NCBI RefSeq assembly: GCF_052324685.1
Contig: NC_135211.1
Location: 1,897,105 to 1,961,104 of the forward strand
DNA: 64,000 bases
Source of the DNA: Brachyhypopomus gauderio
Lineage: Eukaryota > Chordata > Actinopteri > Gymnotiformes > Hypopomidae
Reading direction: 5' to 3'
The translations under genes were made by a program, and so were the position numbers. Of the stretch, positions 56,577 to 64,000 are shown piece after piece (the stretch's first letter is position 1; the number at the start of each line of letters is the position of its first letter). A model generated the notes under the pieces. It was not told where the DNA came from, made no database searches, and saw nothing but the letters and a program-made list of their open reading frames with translations.

Positions 56577-57364
56577 CTGCCAGTCATAGAAAATAAGATA
56601 TCGAGGCAGATACATTTCTTTTTCACATAAAAGCATAAGGTATATATTTACATTAAGTGTACCAAAGTTCTGAAATTGTAAATGTATGGATATGTAAATT
56701 CTTAAAGAATGCTTAATGCTAAGGTTATGCATAATTTTTCAAGACAAGATAGAAAGAAAACGTTATTGGTGAACTACTGGAATTAATGCCATTAAATAGT
56801 ATTGTACATAAACACAGACTCAAACAGGAATTAATAACTGATAACTAGAAGCACAAACAACCATAGACATAAATAAACATACAATTTAAAGAACAAGGAC
56901 AACAAGTGCTGTCTGGAGTGTAAGTAGTGATGTGAACATGTGGTTAGCATGTGCAGGATGAGAGGAAGCCAAAAGTCTGAAATGTTGTCATAAGTGACAT
57001 TAGGATAAAATTACATTACAACATTTATAAAATTTTTAAATGTAACTTTTTTGTACTGCTTAATTCCACATTTGTTATTTGTTTATGGTGTTTCCACAGT
57101 TACTCTAAAATGTGAAAAATTGTATAACCGCAGTTGGTATATTAAAATTTTTGATTGGTGTTATAGTTGAAGGTAACAATTATGAATAACATTATTAATA
57201 ATTCACTATTTTGTGACTTGATCATTCTTTTCATTTTAGAAACACAGTTTGCATTTTCAACATTTACATTTTCAACTTCTGTGTTTCATAAAGAAATCAA
57301 TTATGTCTACATAATCATTTCAAGATAATCATATCAGTTTATTAATTATATGATCGATACTCAC

Positions 57365-57563
57365 CTTTAAAAGATATATTGTTATACTTTTGCAGATTTT
57401 TAGCCAGGCTTTCATAATCTATTGCTCCCTCCTGTGTAAAAGGAGTGACTACAGGAGGATAAATTCCAGCAATGTCAAGTCTTTGACCAGCATATTGGCT
57501 TGATGATCTCCACAGAGAACCAATACTTCTCCTGTAGATATTAAAACATCTGATGAACAACAT
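57365..57563 (-). CDS. hoga1: HOGA1 exon 1 (start codon, mitochondrial leader)
   Basis: ATG at 57563 opens MLFIRCFNIYRRSIGSLWRS, an Arg-rich, acid-free leader suited to mitochondrial import. The mature part LDIAGIYPPVVTPFTQEGAI follows, the first barrel strand of the aldolase. The donor is GTGAGT with one base of a Gly codon on the exon. A TGTTATTTTCAG acceptor-like sequence ends 16 bases before the ATG, so a noncoding 5' exon may lie further upstream (right). Confidence 0.93.
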
Positions 57564-57837
57564 GTCTCTGGTTTTGGGTCTGAAAATAACAGAGAAGGAG
57601 ACTTACTGACCTTTAGCTAAAACTGTTCATTTCAGTTAATATTCAACAGCAGTCTAAATATTGACAGAATTTAGAGCTAACAATATCCATTTAACAGTGG
57701 TCAGTCTGAAACACAGGAATGAATGAGTATGCCTTTACTAAGTCACTCATTTAAGTGGATGTTAACATCCAAAGATGGTATATAGCTGAAAAAAAGCGGA
57801 TAATTAGTTTGAAAGCTACAGGGCCTGCTAGTTAAGA

Positions 57838-58070
57838 TCAATCAGTCAATCACATTTTATTTATATAGCGCTTTTTACAACAAAGCAGTTGTCACAAAGC
57901 AGCTTTTACTTGTGTCCAAGTCCAAGCCCCCAGTGAGCAATCCAAGGGCGACAGTGGCAAGGAAAAACTCCCTAAGGGAATGAGGAAGAATCCTTGAGAG
58001 GAACCAAGACTCAAGGGGGGAACCCATCCTCCTCTGGCCGACGCCGGTCACCATGACAAAAATTTAAAAA
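57838..58070 (-). mobile_element. L2-like LINE 3' UTR
   Basis: On minus it reads GAGGATGGGTTCCCCCC, TCAAGGATTCTTCCTCATTC, GGGAGTTTTTCCTTGCC and ends AAAAAGCGCTATATAAATAA, the same tail as at 7140-7785 and 23160-23335. No coding part is present. Confidence 0.85.
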
Positions 58071-58337
58071 GAGAGAAAAAAAGGAAAAGATGTGAGGGAT
58101 CAAAGTCAAAGACCACACATTCTTGAAGCTAGATTACAAAGTATGATACTGTAAATCTTTAGCTAACGTAAACTAACTCATCAAGCTAGCTAGGTTTTCC
58201 AAGAAACTAACAATAACATGACATTACATTTTATGCCAGGGCAAGTCTTATCCTACATAGTACATCTTGTAAATTAACATCGCTATATATAGTATTTCAT
58301 GTCTACTTTAAATTACTTACAATTGTAATAAAATAAT

Positions 58338-58792
58338 TGTCACGTAGGGTTACGCCCCCCTCTCCTAGCTGTCACTCCGGTTTCCCTGTTCCTCATGTCT
58401 GTGTTGTTCCCTGCTCATTGGTCCCGCCTTGTTGTCTGTTTCTATGGTTTCTCTTGTCTGCCACGCCCGTGTCATCATTGTCTTAACCTGTGTCTTGTTA
58501 GTACCATGTATTTATAGTCCTTGTGCTCCCCTAGTCTTGTATTGGTTGTTTTGTTCTAATAATCCGTTTGTGCTTTGTTTGTTTACTCATTTGTGGATTT
58601 TGGTGTTCTTTGTTCCCCGTGCAATCTCCGTTTGTTCTTGCCTGGTTTGTGAGTACTCCTTCTGTTGTTATCATGCCTGTGTACTCTGACTGCCCTCCTG
58701 TTATGACACATGCCTGTTATTATGACCACAACTATGGAATTCCCTTCATTAAATCTCGCTCTCCTCAGAGTTTGTGTCCACAGATCGTTACA
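58338..58792 (+). mobile_element. Solo LTR (455 bp) with ATAAT duplication
   Basis: It starts TGTCACGTAGGG and ends GATCGTTACA. ATAAT flanks it at 58333-58337 and 58793-58797. TATTTATAGTCC near 58508 resembles a promoter. It is related to the LTR at 34824. Confidence 0.92.
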
Positions 58793-59224
58793 ATAATACA
58801 TTTAATATTCCAATACATAAAATAGATATAAACCAAAAGTTTTGCAATAAAAATATGGCAAATGTGATCAGAGTTAAAGTAATCAAGGTAGATCAACTCT
58901 GATTATGTTGACCCTGACAGAAGCAGAAGGACATACCAAAATAATGTTAAAGTAATTGATAATATCTTTAGACATTGGAATACCATAGTTCCTATAATGG
59001 AGGGAATTCCTGGAGGAAGCTCATCAGAGCCAACAACCTCCCAGGACACAACAGCCTATGTTCAAGGCAGGCTCATTACAGTTGATTTACATTAACCACT
59101 TTGAAGTTCATAAACTGTGGAATGATGTTATTAAAATAATTAGAACAGACATAAAATGTAACAAAAAAATTATGTAATAAAGTAAATAAGATGGAAAACT
59201 TAAAAAAAGAACAGACATAAGATC

Positions 59225-59560
59225 TGTCACGGTGAGGAGGCCTGGGCCGCCACCAGAGGGTGCGTGTACCCACACACACACCCACACAGCACACTCCCTC
59301 TAGCACTAAATCACTCCCTAGGTCCCAATCACCTCAGTGCTAACACCTGTGTCTTGTTATGTGTTTCACCTTCTTAAGTTCACATGTCGCGCTGTCCAGT
59401 GCTGCACATTCATCTAAGAAAGCTGCTCATCACCTGCTCTTGTGTTAGTCAGTTTCTGAGGACCTGCTCATCCTGTTTCTTTCCTGTTTCCTTCGAGTAT
59501 TGAAAATAAAGAGCACAACATACAACCTTCGCCTCCGGCCGCCTCAATCCCCGCGTTACA
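59225..59560 (+). mobile_element. Solo LTR (336 bp), same family as 36103
   Basis: It starts TGTCACGGTGAGGAGG and ends CCGCGTTACA, with an AAATAAAGAG signal near 59507. Flanks AGATC and AGATG agree in four of five bases. Confidence 0.82.
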
Positions 59561-59639
59561 AGATGTAATTAAGTAAAATAATATGATAAATTTATAAAAT
59601 AATTCACTGGCCGGAGGCGAGGAATCTTCTCCTTTGGAG

Positions 59640-60535
59640 ATCTTTGCACTACAAGGAGTAGCCCTAGGGAGGCAACAACAGGAGCTGCAGGAACTTAGTT
59701 CCGTTCTGTCATCTGCGCAGACCAGCAGGAGCAGGCAAGAGAGAACACCCGTGGGTGGGGACCCGGAAAGCTGTGAAGGTTTTCTGGTACAGTGTCTACC
59801 CCGAGTCTACCCCCTGTCTCAGGGAGAGGAGAGGGTCATGGGAGAGTATATCAGTGAGGTTCTCGCTCAAGGTTATATAACTCCCTCCACCTCACCACCT
59901 CAGCCAGCGTATTCTTTGTTAAGAAGAAAGATGGCGGCTTGAGGCCTTGTGTGGATTATCGAGGGCTCAATTCCCTTCTAGTGAATTACTCATAGCTACC
60001 CTCTGCCTTTAGTGCCTTCAGCATTGGAGCAGTTGTGGTCTGCGAGTATTTTCACTAAACTCAATCTGCGCAGGTCCTATAATCTCATCCGTATCCACAA
60101 AGAGAATGAGTGGAAGACGGCTTTCAGTACTACCACAGGGCAATACGAGCATTGTGTCTTTTCATACGGCCTGGCGTCTGCTCCGTCGTTCTTCCAGGCG
60201 TTCATCGATGAGGTCTTGAGGGAGTATTTGAATAGATGTGTTGTCGCTTACATCTACGCGACAATCATTTGTATTGCTGGAGAAGTGCGAGTTCCACCTG
60301 TGAGAATTTAACTTCCTGGGCTACACCCAGGCCCTGTGCACATGCAAGCTGGTAAGGTGGAGGCGGTAGTCGGTTGGATGCAGCCTCACACACAGCGTGA
60401 GCTCCAGACGTTTCTGGGCTTCACAAATTTCTATAGGTGGTTCATCCGTGCGTATCGCGAGGCCTTTAACTGATCTGCTACGCGGTGAAGCTAAAAGACT
60501 GCGCTGGACCGCAGAGGCAACGAAGGTCGTCAACT
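59640..60535 (+). pseudogene. Gypsy-like reverse-transcriptase fragment, catalytic box lost
   Basis: Frames read [22 protein letters not shown], then [25 protein letters not shown] and [30 protein letters not shown] stands where the active YIDD box should be. After a stop, FLGYTQ and [16 protein letters not shown] continue the RT connection region. It has no LTR of its own. Confidence 0.82.
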
Positions 60536-60639
60536 CCCCCGTACTGTCATTATTTCAGTACTAGGCTTCTGGATTTTGCCGGTTTGAATTCCATCCTTGC
60601 CCAATTGGTGATCTCCACCAAGTCCTCTAAAATGCATCT

Positions 60640-61600
60640 TCATTCTGGCACTGATTTAGCTGTTATGGTGATGTCGTCCATGAACACTCGAATGGGCAGC
60701 ATCTGAACACCACTTGCGAGTACTGCACCTCGACGCAACTTCTCTGCTGACTTAACAAGAAGGTTTATCGCTGCGGAAAACAGAATCACTGAAATTGTGC
60801 AGCCCATGACAATGCCCACTTCCAGTCTCTGCCAGTTAGTCGTGAATTCCCTGCAGGTGAAACACATGTTGAATCTGTCAAAGTAGTACTGCAGGAGCTT
60901 CTGAAATCGCTCTGGGATATGGTAGGTCTTCAGCGTCAGCTCCACTAGCTTGTGGGATATTGTTCCATAGGCATTTGATAGATCGAGCCACAGAACTGCC
61001 AGGTTGCCATGGTTTCTCTTTGCATCCTCAATTATTTTGGAGATAATGCTGGTGTGTTCAAGATAACCAGATATCCCTGGAATTCCACATTTTTGAACTG
61101 CAGTGTCCATATACCCGTTTTTCAACATAAAGGTGGTCAACCTCTTTTCCAGGAAGATCTTAGCTTCTACATTGAGCAGTGAGATGGTGCGGAACTGCTT
61201 GATCCCTGAAGAGTTCTCTTCCTTAGTGATAAAGCACCTCTCTGCAACCAGCCAGTCATCAGGAAGGTAGTTCTTTTTCCATGCCACTGTCAGTAGCTTC
61301 CAGAGTCGTCTCCTGAGTCTTTTGCAATGCTTGTAAACATTATACGAGATGCCATTGGGCCCTGGAGCCGATTTTCCTCTGGCTTTTTAAAGAAAGCTGT
61401 TGACTTGCCAGATTGGTTCCTCTGTCTTGAAGGGAATAGTTGGTTTGGCTGGTTTGATGAGCTTCTCTATCTTTTCCAAACTGACCTCCCTTCTAGGATC
61501 ACTGTGGACCTGATGAAGATGTTCCTCCAACTCTTCCTTTGTTGCTTTCAACTCCCCTGATCTTTTGTTTACTATCTCACGATTCAAGTCGATTCCGATT
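60640..61600 (-). pseudogene. FMDD reverse transcriptase, palm region
   Basis: The minus frame from 61287 reads LPDDWLVAERCFITKEENSS, FRTISLLNVEAKIF, CGIPGISGYLEHTSII, LAVLWLDLSNAYGTISHKLV (motif A Asp), GIVMGCTISVILFSAAINLL (motif B) and VFMDDITITAKSVPE (motif C). Upstream, 61611-61387 gives ELKATKEELEEHLHQVHSDP, the linker. It supplies the RT half missing at 30560-32600. The 215-aa frame is open, but the thumb is cut off at 60620 by Gypsy sequence. Confidence 0.75.
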
Positions 61601-62480
61601 TTGGGGGCCACAATTCAATTAAAAATCGATTTTCGATTCAAAACGATTTTCGATTAAAAAAACGATTTGATTTATAAAAATTTCTGCTTAAGTCTATAAA
61701 ATCTGCATGATCTACTACAGTCTGCTTTGCAAGACAGAATGACAAATACATAAAACAAAGTCTTTCACATTTAATTAACAAAAATAATGTGCTTTGGTAA
61801 AATAAAATGCTTTTTGTTGTTACCAAAATTCTTGAGCTTCATTTTACAAGCTGTCAGGGCTGGCTCAGATGCTGTTCCCCCAGCCGTGGCTAGGGGCACC
61901 AGAGTCAGTCCCAGACTATAGGTGGCGTAACCATACGTTCTCAGCCAGTCTCTGCTTTCTCTGTGGTTGCTTCTCGTTTGAAGGTGTCTCGCCACCTCTC
62001 TGTTATGCTTTCTCTACTTATTCTCCTGCGTCGCTTCCTGACCCATCTCAAGTTTTCCCAATCCTGCATTTCTTCCTATCCATTTTGCCTTTATTTTTGT
62101 GAAGGGTTTTATTTTGCTGGGGCATTTTTTGCCAATTACTTCTTCTGGTGTCCTTGGTTTCGTTTTCGCGTTGCATTTATCCGCGCTGTTTTTTAGTTAC
62201 TGTTATTTTGTTTTTTTCTCCCTACGGTTAACTGTTAGTTTTCCAGCGTTGTATTTTGCGCGTTGTTTTTTGTTTCTATTTGCTCCATGCCCTCATCTGT
62301 CTTGAAACCTTTCCGCACATGAGTGTGTCCCAGAACCTGCTGCGTAAAGTCTCGCGTAATTTTGTAATTATGTAACGCGACTTAGAATCGATTTTGGGAC
62401 ATTTAAAATCGATTCTGAATCGTAGTAAATGAGAATCGATTTTTGATATATGAATCGATTTTTTGGCACACCTCTAAAAG
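61590..62480. mobile_element. AATCGATT-rich insertion splitting the RT element
   Basis: Both ends are dense in AATCGATTTT/AAAATCGATT phrases. The right end reads TTTTTTGGCACACCTCT, a hAT-like terminus; the left is less clear. A pyrimidine-rich segment, 61853-62360, may be a further nested LTR. The RT element resumes on both sides. Confidence 0.55.
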
Positions 62481-63114
62481 CTACCCTTTCCTTCAACCAC
62501 TGCTTTCTGTCTCGGTGGTGACACTCGGTGGTGACACATAAGGTCTTAATGCACTCCCTCAGGTTCTTTAGGTGTTCTGTCAGTGCTGGTTTCTCATCCA
62601 CTGTTGCTTTGCGAAAGGCCTGCTTCAGTCTCCGCAAATCCCCTCTCAGCATTGCTATCTCTTTAAGGCATCTATTTTCCTTAGGCTGGGTGTTTGTTCT
62701 GCCTTTCAGCTCTTTCCTTCTGAAGCGCTCAGTGACCATACTCCAGATTATTGAGGACATGGTCTTAAGCTTCTTCCCCACATCTCCTGCAGTCACTGCT
62801 TCCAGCACCTGGTCTACGTCGTAATCAGACATCTCCCATTCTTTCGTTGCAGTTGTGGTTGGCCAGTTCACTCGTTCTTTCTGGACGTCTCCTTCACAAG
62901 TGTTCTGGACCAGCCATCTGGTATACTGAGTGATTTCCCTCTCGCTTTGTTGCCTTGCTGCCTCCATCACACCAGAGATGCTGCTCCTGCCCCCTTCATT
63001 GTCAGGTGCCTGGAGATTCTGGAGACTGTGGTTTGCATCCTGCCCCGGCCTCTCCTCCATCTCACCAGGTTTCCCTGTGCGTTGCACATTATTTTCAGGT
63101 TGCAAGCATTTCAT
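62480..63114 (-). pseudogene. N-terminal region of FMDD reverse-transcriptase element
   Basis: On minus, MKCLQPENNVQRTGKPGEME continues the Cys/His motif at 63546. It is followed by MSDYDVDQVLEAVTAGDVGKK, LKTMSSIIWSMVTERF and a charged LRRLKQAFRKATVDEKPALTE helix region. The element is interrupted by a LINE tail (63115-63540) and by the insertion at 61590. Confidence 0.65.
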
Positions 63115-63540
63115 CTTTGAGATGAGAGAGAGATTAGATGAGATTCAATTTATTGTCATTGCACATGTACGAGTACAGGCAACGAAATGTGGTCTAGCAT
63201 CTGACCAGAAGAGCAATAAGCAGTGGGTAGAATGTACTATAAATATTATAAATAATATATACAGATGAAATATGTACTATAAATATTATAAACACTATTA
63301 TAAACAATATATACAGATGGGATATGTCAATGTCAATGCTGTAGACCGGATATACAGATAGATATAAGTTGCTATAAACATGATATACAGAAGGGATATA
63401 AGTTACTATAAACATGATATACAGGTAGAGTAATTTACAGGATAGTGTGTAATTCAGTGTATTTGTGCAAATATACAGAGTATGTAGGGATTAAGAATAA
63501 TGGATTGTGCAAAGTGACAACAGATGTTTGTCATCTGTCT
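63115..63540 (-). mobile_element. LINE 3' end nested in the RT element
   Basis: GAGATTCAATTTATTGTCATTGC read on minus is GCAATGACAATAAATTGAATC, a LINE 3' terminus. The rest consists of repeated GATATACAG and ATAAACATGATATACAG phrases. It splits the Cys-rich motif from its continuation. Confidence 0.65.
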
Positions 63541-63545
63541 GATGT

Positions 63546-63906
63546 CTAGATCTTTGTCTGATATATCTTCAACCCTTTCTCAATTTTGCATTTCTTCCCA
63601 CATCTGCAGACCCAGGATGAATTGCTCAGCTGTTCCATAGTCGATTGTCCGACAATGGTGGTCATAACATTGTTCTGTCCTGTGGGTCGATCATCCTCCC
63701 CCACTCTTGCTTGGTCCCGGTGGTATCTTGAAATATATCTTTCCGTAGCAATTGTGTGGGGAATGTGGTTGGCCTGCCAAGCCGCCACACCCCAACTCTG
63801 GTCTTTCCCAGACATCAGCAGTCTTTCCTCACTGTCACCATTCTTCCTCGGTTGCCAACTTGTCTTTCCAAGTGGTCACTGGGTCTACCAGAAGGAAATA
63901 TGCTAA
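63546..63906 (-). pseudogene. Cys-rich start of the FMDD reverse-transcriptase element
   Basis: The minus frame gives RVGEDDRPTGQNNVMTTIVG, then SWVCRCGKKCKIEKGLKIYQTK, continuing as MKCLQ after the LINE insertion. The pattern W-x-C-x-CG...GLK-x-(H/Y)Q-x3-KC matches CSCGWSTVTTYHGLLINQGKAKC in the 30560-32600 copy, and looks like a single zinc-binding finger. Confidence 0.6.
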
Positions 63907-64000
63907 ATACGATAAGGGTATCACAACTGGCCCACCTTTACAGGTACTCAGTCCTCCATCTGTGGACCAGTGGCATTGCTCTTCCTGTCACCTTCCCTCA

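Noticed and set aside
61853-62360. Possible solo LTR starting TGTCAGGGCTGG
   Set aside because: No convincing CA end or target duplication could be fixed; it is mentioned only inside the surrounding insertion.

Overview
The window looks like a stretch of ray-finned fish (teleost) genome: a spliced vertebrate nuclear gene, Pol III tRNA genes, and a very dense load of fish-type transposable elements (L2/CR1-type LINEs, tRNA-derived SINEs, hAT, Tc1/mariner, CMC and Ty3/Gypsy-like LTR elements). The species cannot be named from the sequence alone. I see no bacterial or viral operon.

Only one ordinary host protein gene was recognised. It lies on the minus strand: HOGA1 (mitochondrial 4-hydroxy-2-oxoglutarate aldolase), seven coding exons between 57563 and 11074. 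All junctions have GT-AG signals, phases are compatible, and the joined product is 323 aa. About 46 kb of genomic span carries under 1 kb of coding sequence. Introns 6 (23 kb), 5 (11 kb), 3 (6 kb) and 2 (4 kb) are largely transposon sequence, and most of the window is the inside of this gene.

Left end (1-5143): a tandem array with a 1387-bp period, entering from outside the window. Each unit carries a tRNA-Asn(GTT) gene on + and a convergent tRNA-Lys(CTT) gene on -. The array stops abruptly at an L2-type LINE (5144-7790) that holds a solo LTR. A second LINE (7790-10220) follows, holding a SINE and a hAT-like insertion. HOGA1 exon 7 is at 11074-11223.

Intron 6 (11224-34384): two solo LTRs, then an almost complete L2-like LINE spread over about 13.1-23.3 kb and broken by at least six later insertions (Gypsy pol fragment, hAT inside hAT with a Crypton-like recombinase remnant, a TTF-finger hAT, a hAT fragment, a MITE and an inverted LINE tail). 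Next come a SINE, a 5.5-kb CMC-type DNA transposon (24864-30362) with a zinc-finger/transposase coding region, and a decayed reverse-transcriptase element.

Intron 5 (34519-45924): solo LTRs, a Tc1 element broken by two hATs, a coding-poor LTR retrotransposon (41248-43289), and a Tc1 fragment holding a hAT inside a hAT. Intron 3 contains a Tc1 element with an uninterrupted 344-aa transposase (47070-48687) and an L2 fragment. Intron 2 contains a young LTR retrotransposon (53852-56064) with one 453-aa ORF and no pol, inserted into one arm of a long palindrome.

Upstream of HOGA1 (57580-64000): two more solo LTRs, a dead Gypsy RT fragment and a second, fuller copy of the FMDD-type reverse-transcriptase element. 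The best candidates for something undescribed are the 453-aa single-ORF LTR element, the FMDD/YMDD reverse-transcriptase family with a Cys-rich N-terminus, and the Crypton/hairpin segment inside a hAT.
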